NCBI GenBank assembly: GCA_018384375.1
Contig: JAHAYJ010000049.1
Coordinates: forward strand, 1-48,800
Origin: Lachnospiraceae bacterium
Lineage (GTDB): Bacteria > Bacillota > Clostridia > Lachnospirales > Lachnospiraceae
Length of the DNA: 48,800 nucleotides
Direction of reading: 5' to 3'
Part shown: one piece after another, positions 15,260 to 24,903 of the stretch
Numbering within the stretch: the first letter of the stretch is position 1
Layout: every line of letters begins with the position of its first letter
Notes under the pieces: generated by a model
Told to the model about the DNA's origin: nothing
Database searches by the model: none
Seen by the model: only the letters and a program-made list of their open reading frames with translations
Translations under genes and position numbers: made by a program

Positions 15260-15997
15260 TCACAAAAATTCATAATTTACAAGGGTAAGTCCACATGCCG
15301 GTGCTGTCGGTCCTGCCGCCGCACGATCCTTTGCCTCAAGAATCTCCTTCATCCTCTCCGGCTCCAGATTGCCGCGTCCGACCTCCATCAGAGTTCCCGC
15401 AATGATTCTTACCATATTATAGAGAAAACCGTTACCACATACCCGTATCACGATCTCATCCGTTTCTCTTATTACAGACGTTTCATACAGGGTCCGGACT
15501 GTCGATTCCACCACTGCCGCCGTCGCACAGAAGCTTTTAAAATCATGTTCTCCTATTAGATATGATGCCGCCTTTTTCATTCTGCTTACATCAAGGGGAA
15601 CATAGGTAAAATAGGAATATAGCCTCCTTGTGGGAAGAGGAAACTCCCTGTTCAGAATTCTGTATTCGTAGGTTTTTCTACTATCACAATGTCTGGGATG
15701 AAAATCAGTCTCTACCTCACAGGAGCTTTGAATTCTGATATCCTCCGGCAATCTCTGGTTAAGCGCATAAGAAAGCTTTTCTGCCGGGATCCTGGTATCG
15801 GTATCAAACACTGCCACATTACACAGCGCATGCACGCCGGAATCCGTCCTGCTGGCACCGATGACCTGTATCTCCTCCTGTAAAAGCTCCGATAACGTCC
15901 TGTTCAGTTCCCCTTCAATGGTCTTTGCCCCGGGCTGGATCTGCCATCCATGATAAGCTGTTCCATCGTAAGCAACAACCAGCTTTACTCTCTTCAT
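15260..15997 (-). CDS. truA: tRNA pseudouridine(38-40) synthase TruA
   Basis: The 245-residue enzyme isomerises uridines 38-40 in the tRNA anticodon arm. Catalytic Asp52 sits in G-A-S-R-T-D-S-G-V-H-A; other family marks are Y-D-G-T-A-Y-H-G-W-Q and G-N-G-F-L-Y-N-M-V-R-I. I take ATG 15997, with GGAG six bases upstream, over an in-frame ATG at 16015. It follows ecfT by 36 bp, the usual Firmicutes order ecfA1-ecfA2-ecfT-truA. Confidence 0.97.
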   Translation of the reverse strand: MKRVKLVVAYDGTAYHGWQIQPGAKTIEGELNRTLSELLQEEIQVIGASRTDSGVHALCNVAVFDTDTRIPAEKLSYALNQRLPEDIRIQSSCEVETDFHPRHCDSRKTYEYRILNREFPLPTRRLYSYFTYVPLDVSRMKKAASYLIGEHDFKSFCATAAVVESTVRTLYETSVIRETDEIVIRVCGNGFLYNMVRIIAGTLMEVGRGNLEPERMKEILEAKDRAAAGPTAPACGLTLVNYEFL

Positions 15998-16033
15998 TTT
16001 TTCTCCACATATCAAGATTTAAATATAATATTT

Positions 16034-16837
16034 CTACAACAGAATCTTCCCAAATGTGATACAGATCACAAGGTAGCACGCAACGGTACCATATGCCAAT
16101 ACATCTGCCTTGTGATAGATCAACGGTTTCATTTTTGTCCTTTGTTCACCGCCCCTGTAGCATCTTGCTTCCATTGCCATTGCAAGATCGTTGGCACGCC
16201 GAAAGGCCGAAATAAACAGAGGTACCAGAAGGGGAACCAGACTCTTGGCCTTTCTGATCAGATTGCCGCTTTCAAAATCAGCACCTCTTGCAATCTGCGC
16301 CTTCATGATCTTATCTGTTTCTTCCAATAGTATCGGGATGAAACGAAGTGCAATGGACATCATCATAGCGATTTCATGCACCGGTACCTTCAGCACCTTA
16401 AGTGGCCCCAAAAGCTTTTCCAACCCATCTGTAAGGTTATTGGGCGTCGTGGTAAGTGTCATTACCGATGAACCCATGATCAGAAAGATCAGCCTTACTG
16501 CCATAAAGGCCGCAAATCTGATACCCTCTCTGGTGATCTTCAGTTTCCAGAAAGAAACCACCACTTCACCCGGCGTTAAAAACAAATTAAATACCGCTGC
16601 AAAGATCAAAAGAAATAAAATGGATTTCATTCCTCTAACCATAAATTTAAAGGGTACCTTGGAAAACCTGATGATCATCAGCAGGAACAGACCTGCTATC
16701 AGATAGCCTGCCCAATTATCCACAAGAAACAGGGAAATAATGAAACAGATCGTGGTCACAAGCTTGACCCGCGGGTCCAGCCTGTGTATCACGGAATCTG
16801 CCTGATAATATTGTCCCAGTGTAATATCTCTTAACAT
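16034..16837 (-). CDS. ecfT: ECF transporter transmembrane component EcfT
   Basis: The 267-residue membrane protein has about five to six hydrophobic segments. Its two cytoplasmic coupling motifs, A-R-G-A-D-F and A-R-C-Y-R-G, contact the ATPase pair. It is the shared T component of group II energy-coupling-factor importers, which pair with separately encoded S proteins for vitamins or metals; no S component lies in the window. The gene is 43 bp downstream of ecfA2. Confidence 0.95.
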   Translation of the reverse strand: MLRDITLGQYYQADSVIHRLDPRVKLVTTICFIISLFLVDNWAGYLIAGLFLLMIIRFSKVPFKFMVRGMKSILFLLIFAAVFNLFLTPGEVVVSFWKLKITREGIRFAAFMAVRLIFLIMGSSVMTLTTTPNNLTDGLEKLLGPLKVLKVPVHEIAMMMSIALRFIPILLEETDKIMKAQIARGADFESGNLIRKAKSLVPLLVPLFISAFRRANDLAMAMEARCYRGGEQRTKMKPLIYHKADVLAYGTVACYLVICITFGKILL

Positions 16838-16880
16838 CCTTCTACCTCTGCTGCCTGAATAATGTCCTTTTCCATCAGAT

Positions 16881-17729
16881 TCATCTTCGAAGCGCCTTCA
16901 ATATTGCGGTCTTCGCTTCTTCAATGGTGGTAATGTCCGTATCCACCTCAAGCCCTTTTTCCTTTAACGCCTGCATAATATACGTAACCTGTGGTGCTGC
17001 AAGTCCTACTGCTTCCAGCTCTTTGTAATGCCTGAAAACTACCTTGGGTGCATCATCAAACATAATCTGCCCCTGGTTCATGACAATGATCCGGTCCACA
17101 TACTTTGCCACATCCTCCATACTGTGTGACACCAGAATCACGGTGATGCCGGTCTCCTTGCGCAGTCTGGCAATCTGATCCAGGATCTCGTCCCTGCCTT
17201 TGGGATCAAGTCCTGCCGTAGGCTCATCCAAGATCAGTACCTCCGGCTTCATAGCCAGGACACCGGCTATTGCTACTCTTCTCTTCTGACCGCCGGACAG
17301 ATCAAAGGGTGACTGATAAAAGTATTCGTCCTCAATCCCCACCTGCTTCAAAGCCGCATAAGCTCGAAGCTCTACTTCCTTTTTATCCAGCCCGAGATTC
17401 TTCGGGCCAAAGCAGACATCCGAAAAAACATCGATCTCAAACAACTGATGCTCCGGATACTGAAATACCAATCCTACTTTACTGCGAAGCTGTTTTTTAT
17501 CAAAATCCTTTTCATGAATATCAGCACCGTTATAGTAAACATTGCCGCTTGTAGGAGCAAGCAGACCATTTAAATGCTGCACCAGTGTGGACTTTCCGGA
17601 ACCGGTATGCCCGATCAGTCCGATGAACTGGCCATCCGGAATAACCAGATTAATGTCCTTCAGTGCTGCATGTTCCATCGCCATGCCTTCTTCATAAATA
17701 TGACTTACATGATCTAAGATAATCGACAT
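16881..17729 (-). CDS. ecfA2: ECF transporter ATPase EcfA2
   Basis: The 282-residue ABC ATPase has Walker A G-H-T-G-S-G-K-S, Q-loop F-Q-Y-P-E-H-Q, signature L-S-G-G-Q-K-R-R and Walker B V-L-I-L-D-E-P. The G-L-V-F-Q-Y-P-E-H-Q-L-F-E form and its second position after ecfA1 support the EcfA2 assignment. It forms a heterodimer with EcfA1 that powers vitamin import through EcfT. The gap to ecfA1 is 24 bp. Confidence 0.95.
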   Translation of the reverse strand: MSIILDHVSHIYEEGMAMEHAALKDINLVIPDGQFIGLIGHTGSGKSTLVQHLNGLLAPTSGNVYYNGADIHEKDFDKKQLRSKVGLVFQYPEHQLFEIDVFSDVCFGPKNLGLDKKEVELRAYAALKQVGIEDEYFYQSPFDLSGGQKRRVAIAGVLAMKPEVLILDEPTAGLDPKGRDEILDQIARLRKETGITVILVSHSMEDVAKYVDRIIVMNQGQIMFDDAPKVVFRHYKELEAVGLAAPQVTYIMQALKEKGLEVDTDITTIEEAKTAILKALRR

Positions 17730-17753
17730 ATTTTACCCTTTGCCTTTTCATAA

Positions 17754-18599
17754 TTAAAGCCCAAGCGCCTTGATTAACTCTTCCTTTGTCAAAATTCCTT
17801 CCGGTATCGGAAGCCCGCTTTCCCTGAGTTCATGTGCCAGCAACGTTACCTGCGGCACATCCAGCCGGAGCTTCTTGAGCTTGTCCACCTGGCTGAAGAT
17901 CTCTCTGGGCGTTCCCTCCATGGCAATTTTCCCTTTATCCATCACAAATACCTTGTTCGCATGGATGATTTCTTCCATATAATGAGTGATTAAAATCACT
18001 GTAATGCCTTCCACATCATTCAGTGCGCGCACGGCCCGGATGACTTCCTTGCGACCGTTGGGATCCAGCATAGCCGTCGGTTCATCCAAAATGATACACT
18101 TGGGATGCATGGCAATGACACCGGCAATGGAAACCCGCTGTTTTTGCCCGCCGGACAGCTTATTCGGAGAATACTTCCTGAACTCATACATCCCGACAGC
18201 CTTCAGGCTCTCCTCCACACGCTCCCAGATTTCCTTTGTGGGAACGCCCAGATTTTCAGGGCCAAAGCCCACGTCCTCCTCAACGACCTGACCGATAATC
18301 TGATTATCAGGGTTCTGGAAAACCATACCGGCCTCCTGGCGGATATCCCACAGATTGCTTTCATCAGAGGTGTTCTTGCCATCTACAAAAACCGTTCCTT
18401 CCGTCGGATAAAGAATTGCATTGATATGCTTGGCAAGTGTGGACTTGCCGGAGCCATTATGCCCCAGAATTGCCACGAAGTCACCCTGCTTTACATCCAG
18501 GCTGACCTCATCCACCGCCCTCGTAATACCCTCTACATTGCCTTCCTCATCTCTTCTGATGTATTCAAAAACAAGCTTGTCTGTCTTTACAATTCCCAT
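17754..18599 (-). CDS. ecfA1: ECF transporter ATPase EcfA1
   Basis: The 281-residue ABC ATPase has Walker [10 protein letters not shown]-loop F-Q-N-P-D-N-Q, signature L-S-G-G-Q-K-Q-R and Walker B C-I-I-L-D-E-P. The start at 18599 follows GAAGGAAG; an ATG at 18620 is in frame but less well supported. It is the first gene of ecfA1-ecfA2-ecfT-truA with its own promoter, whereas in many Firmicutes this group is joined to rplQ. Confidence 0.95.
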   Translation of the reverse strand: MGIVKTDKLVFEYIRRDEEGNVEGITRAVDEVSLDVKQGDFVAILGHNGSGKSTLAKHINAILYPTEGTVFVDGKNTSDESNLWDIRQEAGMVFQNPDNQIIGQVVEEDVGFGPENLGVPTKEIWERVEESLKAVGMYEFRKYSPNKLSGGQKQRVSIAGVIAMHPKCIILDEPTAMLDPNGRKEVIRAVRALNDVEGITVILITHYMEEIIHANKVFVMDKGKIAMEGTPREIFSQVDKLKKLRLDVPQVTLLAHELRESGLPIPEGILTKEELIKALGL

Positions 18600-18647
18600 C
18601 TGTCTTCCTTCATTAATCACTGTATTTCCCGTTTTTGCCTGTCATTT

Positions 18648-18676
18648 ATTGTACAAGATATTGTTTCCATTTGCAA
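18648..18676 (-). promoter_or_regulatory. Promoter of ecfA1-ecfA2-ecfT-truA
   Basis: On the minus strand: TTGCAA (18671-18676), 17-bp spacer, TACAAT (18648-18653), about 50 bp before the ecfA1 start. It lies in the intergenic region shared with the divergent VanY-like gene. Confidence 0.6.
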
Positions 18677-18752
18677 TAGATAGTGATTTATCGTATCATA
18701 GTCACAAAAGCCTTTTTATCCTATTTCTATGAATCAATGAGGTGACAAGCGA

Positions 18753-19655
18753 ATGAATAAATGGTTGAAGCCCCTCTTGGGACTTGTATTCCTTATCTTA
18801 ATATGTGCTGTCAGTGTCAGACTTCTGACCGGTGGCGAAACCCTGGATCAGTATGCAGCTGCCAATCCGGAGATTGCCTATGCAACGCCGGACAAAACAG
18901 AGACACCGTCAGCTTCACCTTCCGTTTCACCTACAGCATCACCAACATCTTCACCTGATTTTCATATTACCGACACGGAATCCACTGAAAGTACGCATTT
19001 TGCAGACGGATTTTTCTATCAACCGCTTACGGATGCCGTTGTAGCCAGAATTACCGGAATTTCCTATCCGGTTTCTGAAACAATTGCCCCGGCACTTTCC
19101 CTGCAGGCAACCAACATCGTTTCAGATGAAGAGGAAATTGCCATTTCCTACGAAGAGCTTAGCTATATGAATGTACTTTATTATGATTTTAACGGTGAGG
19201 TTCAAACCGGGGAACTGATTTGCAATCAAAAAATTGCCCAGGATCTGATAGAAATCTTCTATGAGTTGTACCAGAATGAATATCAGATTGAAAAGATCAG
19301 ATTGATTGACGAATATGGCGGTGATGACACAGCCTCCATGCTGGATAACAATACCTCCTGCTTTAATTACAGAGCCGTAGACGGTACCAGCAGTCTCTCC
19401 AAGCATGCCATCGGATGTGCCATTGACATCAATCCCTTTTATAATCCCTATGTTGTCTTTAATAAAAATGGAAGCGGTGAAACCTACATCTCCCCCGAAG
19501 GCAGTGAGATCTACGCTGACCGCTCCCAAAATTTCCCTTATAAAATTGACGAAAACGATTTGTGCTACAAATTGTTTAAAGAGCATGGCTTTGTCTGGGG
19601 CGGTGACTGGAATTCCTGTAAGGATTACCAGCACTTCCAGAAGGTGGTGGAATAA
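18753..19655 (+). CDS. M15 family D-Ala-D-Ala carboxypeptidase/VanY-like, membrane anchored
   Basis: The 300-residue protein has an N-terminal hydrophobic anchor (about 7-26) and a Thr/Ser/Pro-rich linker (about 45-70) that suits passage through the wall. The C-terminal peptidase domain has S-K-H-A-I-G-C-A-I-D with zinc ligands His218 and Asp225, and D-Y-Q-H-F with His294. This M15C-type pattern is shared by VanY-like carboxypeptidases and L-Ala-D-Glu endopeptidases, so the exact peptide bond is unsure. It should trim peptidoglycan stem peptides outside the cell. It is the only plus-strand gene between 8120 and 47185. GAGGTG precedes the start and a repeat-derived terminator follows the stop. 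Confidence 0.88.
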   Translation: MNKWLKPLLGLVFLILICAVSVRLLTGGETLDQYAAANPEIAYATPDKTETPSASPSVSPTASPTSSPDFHITDTESTESTHFADGFFYQPLTDAVVARITGISYPVSETIAPALSLQATNIVSDEEEIAISYEELSYMNVLYYDFNGEVQTGELICNQKIAQDLIEIFYELYQNEYQIEKIRLIDEYGGDDTASMLDNNTSCFNYRAVDGTSSLSKHAIGCAIDINPFYNPYVVFNKNGSGETYISPEGSEIYADRSQNFPYKIDENDLCYKLFKEHGFVWGGDWNSCKDYQHFQKVVE

Positions 19656-19671
19656 GTACAAAGCAAAATAA

Positions 19672-19728
19672 AGCTCTCAGACTTTACCTGTTCGAAGCGA
19701 AGCAAGTTTAAAGTCTGAGAGCTGTTTT
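19672..19728 (+). terminator. Terminator after the VanY-like gene
   Basis: A 14-bp perfect stem (agctctcagacttt at 19672-19685, aaagtctgagagct at 19710-19723) is followed by a T-rich stretch. It is the hairpin part of the repeat at 19672-19796 and lies between convergent genes. Confidence 0.85.
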
Positions 19729-19796
19729 TATTTTTCATGTGCGGATTAGATTTTTCTTGCCCCGCTTCCGTGTGACGAGCACATCGATTTCACCAC
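19672..19796 (-). repeat. Partial copy of a dispersed palindromic (MITE-like) repeat
   Basis: From the hairpin to cacatcgatttcaccac (19780-19796), this stretch matches the reverse complement of the left arm of the element at 48575-48772: ttcatg, gcgga, tagatttttcttgcc, gtgacga and cacat appear in the same order and spacing. The hairpin loop is also the exact reverse complement of the loop there, so this copy is inverted. The arm on the side of the VanY-like gene is not recognisable, so the copy looks truncated. Confidence 0.75.
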
Positions 19797-19809
19797 GTTT
19801 TAAGAAAAA

Positions 19810-20445
19810 TTAACCTATTTCCTCTCTGTTTACTTCTGAGATGGGATGTATCTTTGCACCGGAAGCATCCCCGGCTCCATCCTCTGTCTCTGCCTTTTCC
19901 TTATTCCACTGATCCTTAAATTCTTCTTCCAGTATCAGCTTCATAAGATGTCTGCGCGCAACCTTCTTTCGGTAGTTAGCAATTGTAACACATGCCACTG
20001 CACAAAGTACTGCCATTATAAATGCTGCCAGAATTCTTGTGGCATTGGAAGAACCTACACTATAAAGCATAGTAGAACCAAATAATGCAAACACAAGGAT
20101 AGACAAAACGATAAAATAAAAACCGTCTCCATTCTCTTCCGCCAATGTGCGAAGATAATAATATCTTTCCTTGCTGGTAATCTTTTCCTTCAGCTCATTT
20201 CTGATTTCGGAAACCAATTCCTCTTCCCTGCCAGAAAAATGAATATTAGCTTTCATACCCTGATGTTTCGTTGTCACTTCAGTATCATCTCCAATCGCAT
20301 GAAGTTTTTCAGAGATATTAGGCCTAAGCTTACCAAGCACATAAGCCACACCATTGAGTAATCCGGAAAGCAAATCAACGAGCGCAATGAATATGTTGAC
20401 AAATGCTTTCACTAAGTTCTTAATTGCCTGATAAATTGCATCCAT
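19810..20445 (-). CDS. Uncharacterised membrane protein, chemoreceptor neighbour
   Basis: I do not recognise this 211-residue protein. It has a hydrophobic or amphipathic N-terminal helix region (about 10-40), a charged stretch (about 50-105), two clear transmembrane helices (about 109-130 and 137-157), and a basic then acidic cytoplasmic-type tail (K-K-V-A-R-R-H, then E/K/D-rich residues). Its start is 17 bp after the chemoreceptor stop codon, so the two are almost certainly co-transcribed. The RBS AGGAGAGG is well placed. A structural or accessory link to the receptor is possible but rests on position only. Confidence 0.75.
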   Translation of the reverse strand: MDAIYQAIKNLVKAFVNIFIALVDLLSGLLNGVAYVLGKLRPNISEKLHAIGDDTEVTTKHQGMKANIHFSGREEELVSEIRNELKEKITSKERYYYLRTLAEENGDGFYFIVLSILVFALFGSTMLYSVGSSNATRILAAFIMAVLCAVACVTIANYRKKVARRHLMKLILEEEFKDQWNKEKAETEDGAGDASGAKIHPISEVNREEIG

Positions 20446-20462
20446 GAAATGATGTTCCTCTC

Positions 20463-22154
20463 CTAAATCTCAAATATCTGCATGCTTTCATTCAGCTTTT
20501 CTGCAATATTCTTAAGACTATTGGCATCTCCGGCAATTGTTTGGATAATCTCACTTACCTGATTTACAGATGCTGCAGATTCCTGTGTGCTTGCCGCATT
20601 TTCCTGTGCTACTGCTGTCAGATTCTGTACGGTATCCGTTACACTGATTCTGGCATCATTAATCTTATCCGTTTTCTCTGCCACTCTTCCAATTGCCTCA
20701 ATAGACTGCTCTACCTGTTGAAGCACCTGATTTACCTGATCATCCGTCTTCTTCATATTTTCATTCTGTGTGCCGATGATTTCCTTTACTTCTTCCATGG
20801 TTTCAACAGCCTTGGCAGAATCGTTCAAAAGAGAAGTAATAATTTCTTCAATCTGCCTTGCAGACTCGTTTGACTGCTCTGCAAGCTTCTGAATCTGAGC
20901 TGCCACAACAGCAAAGCCTCTTCCCTGCTCCCCGGCTCTTGCAGCCTCAATGGAGGCATTCAGGGACAGCAGGTTCGTTTCCTCTGCGATATCAGTGATA
21001 AGCTCTGTGGCTTCCTTAATCTTTTGTGCAGATGTATTGGTCGTATTCGTCTGCTCATAAATGATATCAATAGAATCCTTGGTTTTCTGATTGATCTCCT
21101 GGAGTTCCTTAAGTGAATGAATGGCTGTCTGTCCAAGCTGCTTAATCTGTTGGGCATTCTCATTCATCGTGTTAATTTCATTTGTGGTCTCCTCAATCAT
21201 ATTGCCCATGACTATAATATTTTCTGTTGCCTTCTGTGTCTCCTCAGCCTGACCTCCGGCTCCCTGGGCAATTTCCTCAACAGCGCGTTCCACCTGCATA
21301 ATATGCTCAGAGCTTTCCGCTGCACCCTCATTTAATCGATCGGAGGATTCATGCAATTCCCCGCTCTGCTGCATGATATTGGAAATAATGTTGAGGAGTT
21401 CCTGCTTCAGAGACTGAATTGCACGATTAATATTTCCGATTTCATCCTTGCGCTTTAATGCCTTCTCGCTCAATTCTATATTGAGCTTTCCTTTGGATAC
21501 CTGTTCAAGCGCATCAGCACCGACCTTGAGGCCATTAACCATATTATTTACTGCAAAGACGATACAGACAATACAGAGCAATGTTACAACACCCGCTACA
21601 GCTCCTAACATGTATGTAATACTCTTAATCTGGGCCTTCGCATCTGCCTGAGGCATTCCTGTAAAGATCATCCCCACAACATTGCCTGCATCATAAATAG
21701 GCACATAATACCCAAAATAAGGATGTCCTTCTACATTGACATCTGTGGAAAAATACTCATTTCCACCTTTCAGTACGGTATTGATAACTGTCTCACCTGC
21801 CTGTGTTCCAATCACACGGTTTCCCTGTGCATCAAGAACAGATGTCATATAACGGGTATCCCCGTAAAAAACAGTTACATCCATATCGGAAGCTGCCTTG
21901 ATATTGTCTGCGATCTGTGTCGCATCGCTGATATTGAATTCACCCTTATACAGCTTATCTTCTACGAGCTGATAGCTTCCCTCATCAGCACAGCCAAGTG
22001 TATCGCTCACTGAAAATGCTGCACCCCTCAGACCGTTTTCGATACTTCCGGTCACCACTTCATTGATCCTGACCTTCCCAAGGAGAATCGTAAACAATCC
22101 CAGAAAAAATAAAGGTACGACCGCCATTGAAAGAAGCTTAGGTTTCATCTTCAT
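20463..22154 (-). CDS. Methyl-accepting chemotaxis protein with extracellular Cache-type sensor
   Basis: The 563-residue protein has TM1 at about 8-25, an extracellular single-Cache-like domain at about 30-178 ([10 protein letters not shown] and G-M-I-F-T-G-M-P), TM2 at about 181-205 and HAMP at about 206-260. A long signalling helical hairpin follows, with the receptor tip [21 protein letters not shown]. Cache sensors bind small ligands such as organic acids or amino acids; the ligand here is unknown. The tip would contact CheA/CheW, which are not in the window. There is no C-terminal CheR-tethering pentapeptide. The gene has a promoter and leads a two-gene operon with the membrane protein at 19810. 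Confidence 0.93.
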   Translation of the reverse strand: MKMKPKLLSMAVVPLFFLGLFTILLGKVRINEVVTGSIENGLRGAAFSVSDTLGCADEGSYQLVEDKLYKGEFNISDATQIADNIKAASDMDVTVFYGDTRYMTSVLDAQGNRVIGTQAGETVINTVLKGGNEYFSTDVNVEGHPYFGYYVPIYDAGNVVGMIFTGMPQADAKAQIKSITYMLGAVAGVVTLLCIVCIVFAVNNMVNGLKVGADALEQVSKGKLNIELSEKALKRKDEIGNINRAIQSLKQELLNIISNIMQQSGELHESSDRLNEGAAESSEHIMQVERAVEEIAQGAGGQAEETQKATENIIVMGNMIEETTNEINTMNENAQQIKQLGQTAIHSLKELQEINQKTKDSIDIIYEQTNTTNTSAQKIKEATELITDIAEETNLLSLNASIEAARAGEQGRGFAVVAAQIQKLAEQSNESARQIEEIITSLLNDSAKAVETMEEVKEIIGTQNENMKKTDDQVNQVLQQVEQSIEAIGRVAEKTDKINDARISVTDTVQNLTAVAQENAASTQESAASVNQVSEIIQTIAGDANSLKNIAEKLNESMQIFEI

Positions 22155-22197
22155 AGTATCAATCCCCTTTTGTATATTTTGCTAAAATATTTATTAA

Positions 22198-22228
22198 TTT
22201 ATACTACCATATTGGAGAAAATTGTCAA
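22198..22228 (-). promoter_or_regulatory. Predicted promoter of the chemoreceptor operon
   Basis: On the minus strand TTGACA (22223-22228) is followed after 16-19 bp by AT-rich -10 candidates (TAGTAT or TATAAA). The -35 is perfect; the -10 choice is uncertain. No sigma-D flagellar-type promoter was evident. Confidence 0.45.
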
Positions 22229-22278
22229 TGATTTGTGGTGAGAAACAGCTTTTTTAACAAAAAATATATAAAGGACTG

Positions 22279-23490
22279 TTACTGTATTACCAGTTCGCCC
22301 CATGTGTCCGAAGGGACAAGAACAATGTAGGTCTTTCCGGTATTCAGTTCTATTTCTTCCCCGGTAGCCCTATTCCTATAAACAGTAACCGCAGTTTCGT
22401 CTTCCTTGCTCCATGTAATGGGAATTGCCTGTCCGTTTGTCAGATAATAGCCCTCGTCACCGCTTCCTACCACATGATAGATGAGATAACCATTTTCGTC
22501 ATACTGGGTAAAGGAACAGCTCTGGATGATAACATTCTTAAAGCCGGTGACGGCATCGCCGTCAAGAGGATCCGTATGTGCCTTCCCGTATTCATAGTAT
22601 TCATACTCCCCGGCTGATGCGTTATAGGAAAGCTTAGAACTGTTATGAGGAAACGGGAATGCGATTTCTGTTGCCGGTTGTGCATCTGCCTCCTCCGACA
22701 AATCAAGCTCACCTGCTGCAAACTGAAAATGGGTTCCCGGGTAATACTCATTGTAGGTCTTGCTGTATCCCGATTCTTCTATCCTCTGTACCAGACCCGG
22801 GTAGGTCTTTCCCTTGGTGGGATTGGTATAGCTCTGTGCAGTAATGTATTCCGTGAACTCTGTTGCCTTACCATTGGAAAATCTGGCAAAACCGCCGCTT
22901 AAATTGTTGGTGTAAGGCTTTGCAATATATTCATCATTATAGAAGGGGCCGCCGTCATGACACAGGATAGCGTTCCACTCCGCTGCCAGAAGGAAATTGG
23001 TGGGACGGGTGCTTCTCACACTGCCAAGCTGCTCAATGTTTGCCCAGTCCTTAACAATTACCATAAGACGGGTGATTCTTCCGTTGGCTGTACTGTTCAT
23101 CAGTTCATATACTACATCCGCGCTGTTTACGCCATAATGGGGAAGTGCCGTACTTTCATTATCCACCATGACCGCAATAGGGCGCTGGTCCCTAAGGCTC
23201 TCGTCAATCCACTCATTGGTCAGCTCACTGCGGTACATTCCATCCCTAATCTCTTCCTCCGGGGTTGCTTCTTCCCCGCTTTCTTCCAAAGGCTCAGAAG
23301 TGGGAATCGGTTCCCAGCCAAGAGCCTCTCCGGCATCCTGTGTTGTACCATCTGTCTCCAAGCCTTCCGTGTCGGTGATCCCGGCTGCGTTTTCCGGTAT
23401 ATCCTCTTTACTGCAGCCGGTCAGCATAGTTGCCGTAATCAGGATTCCGAGCAGTAGAACCGAAACAAATTTCTTCTTGATTCTTTTCAT
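22279..23490 (-). CDS. DUF3048 domain-containing lipoprotein (YerB-like)
   Basis: The 403-residue protein has a lipoprotein signal peptide (positive start, hydrophobic core, lipobox ending at Cys26 in L-T-G-C), followed by an acidic, Glu/Thr/Pro-rich spacer to about residue 95. The remainder is DUF3048: the N-domain includes R-P-I-A-V-M-V-D-N, R-L-M-V-I and G-S-V-R-S-T-R, and the C-terminal domain has N-V-I-I-Q. The function of this extracellular family is not established. It starts 24 bp after the permease, so it probably shares the apt-permease transcript, although a role in purine uptake is not implied. Confidence 0.9.
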   Translation of the reverse strand: MKRIKKKFVSVLLLGILITATMLTGCSKEDIPENAAGITDTEGLETDGTTQDAGEALGWEPIPTSEPLEESGEEATPEEEIRDGMYRSELTNEWIDESLRDQRPIAVMVDNESTALPHYGVNSADVVYELMNSTANGRITRLMVIVKDWANIEQLGSVRSTRPTNFLLAAEWNAILCHDGGPFYNDEYIAKPYTNNLSGGFARFSNGKATEFTEYITAQSYTNPTKGKTYPGLVQRIEESGYSKTYNEYYPGTHFQFAAGELDLSEEADAQPATEIAFPFPHNSSKLSYNASAGEYEYYEYGKAHTDPLDGDAVTGFKNVIIQSCSFTQYDENGYLIYHVVGSGDEGYYLTNGQAIPITWSKEDETAVTVYRNRATGEEIELNTGKTYIVLVPSDTWGELVIQ

Positions 23491-23514
23491 TGGTTATTCC
23501 TCTTTTTATAAAGC

Positions 23515-24873
23515 TTATAAGAAAATATATTTGCAGACAAATAGTACTGCCAATACATACATGAGGGGTGTAATCTTCTTTGCTTTGCCACAAACCAGAT
23601 TCAGGATCACGTAGGAAATCACGCCGATGGCAATTCCTTCGGAAATACTGTACATAAGTGGCATGCAGAGCAGGCAGAGATAAGCGGGAATTGCTTCTGT
23701 CAGATCCCGGAAGTCAATATCTGTCACAGATGACATCATGAGAAAGCCCACAAAAATCAGTGCCGGAGCCGTTGCAAAAGCGGGAATTGCACAAAAAATC
23801 GGTGCCAGGAAAACAGATAGCAGGAACAAAAATCCGGTAACTACGGAAGCCAGACCTGTTCTTGCCCCTGCAGCCACACCGGCAGAGCTTTCCACAAACG
23901 TTGTGGTGGTGGAAGTACCCAGCACCGCACCTGCACTTGTGGCAACTGCATCTGCAAGGAGAGCCTGCTTGATCCGCGGAAGCTTTCCGTTTTCATCCAG
24001 CATGTCCGCTTTGGTTGCAACACCGATCAGTGTTCCCAAGGTATCAAACATATCCACAAAAAGAAATGCAAACAATACCACGATAAAATTGAGAATACTT
24101 ACACTCGAAAAGTCTGCTTTTGCCACCTGTCCGAAGGTCAACGAAAGCGCCGAAAAATCAGTCATTGTAAAAACCGGATAAAGGGAATAAAACCCATTTT
24201 CCGCATCCACCGTATAAAGTCCGGTTGCCTGACAGATCATACCGAGCACCCAGGTTACGACAATACCCACCAGGATGGAGCCTTTCTTATTTTTAATATA
24301 TAAGATAGCTGTGACAAACAAGCCAATCAGTGCAAGGATCGCACAGATCCCTTTGGTATGAAATTCTCCCGAAAAATCCACATAGCTTACCAGGGTAGAA
24401 GAATTGCCCACTACAAGATATGCCCCCTGCAGACCGATAAACGCAATGAAAAGACCGATACCGGCACTTACCCCCTTTTTCAGGGTAAGAGGAATGGCAT
24501 TGAAGATTGCTTCACGCACATTGGTCAATGATAACACTATAAAGATCAGGCCTTCCACAAAAACTGCTGCCAGAGCCACCTGCCAGGAATAGCCCATAGC
24601 GCCGCATACGGTATAAGCAAAATAGGCATTCAGTCCCATGCCCGGTGCCAGTGCAAAGGGATAGTTGGCAAGCAGTGCCATCAGCAGAGTACCTACGAAG
24701 GATGCCAATGCCGTGGCTAAAAGGACCGCAGTCTTGTCCATTCCTGCCGCAGACAGCATGGTTGGATTAACGGCCAATATATATGCCATCGTCATAAATG
24801 TGGTAATTCCACCGATTACCTCCGTTTTTACAGTTGTGTTGTTTTCCTTCAGCTTAAACAGTTTTTCTAACAT
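23515..24873 (-). CDS. NCS2 family purine permease (AzgA-type adenine/guanine/hypoxanthine)
   Basis: The 452-residue protein has about twelve hydrophobic segments. The AzgA-subfamily signatures are G-G-I-T-T-F-M-T-M-A-Y-I near residue 20, T-A-L-A-S-F-V-G-T, P-G-M-G-L-N-A-Y-F-A-Y, F-V-D-M-F-D-T-L-G-T and S-S-A-G-V-A-A-G-A-R-T-G. These proton symporters import adenine, guanine or hypoxanthine. The gene lies 30 bp downstream of apt; the pair makes a simple purine salvage unit. No purine riboswitch was seen upstream of apt, where only about 85 bp is available. Confidence 0.93.
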   Translation of the reverse strand: MLEKLFKLKENNTTVKTEVIGGITTFMTMAYILAVNPTMLSAAGMDKTAVLLATALASFVGTLLMALLANYPFALAPGMGLNAYFAYTVCGAMGYSWQVALAAVFVEGLIFIVLSLTNVREAIFNAIPLTLKKGVSAGIGLFIAFIGLQGAYLVVGNSSTLVSYVDFSGEFHTKGICAILALIGLFVTAILYIKNKKGSILVGIVVTWVLGMICQATGLYTVDAENGFYSLYPVFTMTDFSALSLTFGQVAKADFSSVSILNFIVVLFAFLFVDMFDTLGTLIGVATKADMLDENGKLPRIKQALLADAVATSAGAVLGTSTTTTFVESSAGVAAGARTGLASVVTGFLFLLSVFLAPIFCAIPAFATAPALIFVGFLMMSSVTDIDFRDLTEAIPAYLCLLCMPLMYSISEGIAIGVISYVILNLVCGKAKKITPLMYVLAVLFVCKYIFL

Positions 24874-24903
24874 ATTCGCTGATACCTCCTCATCATAAGT
24901 TTT

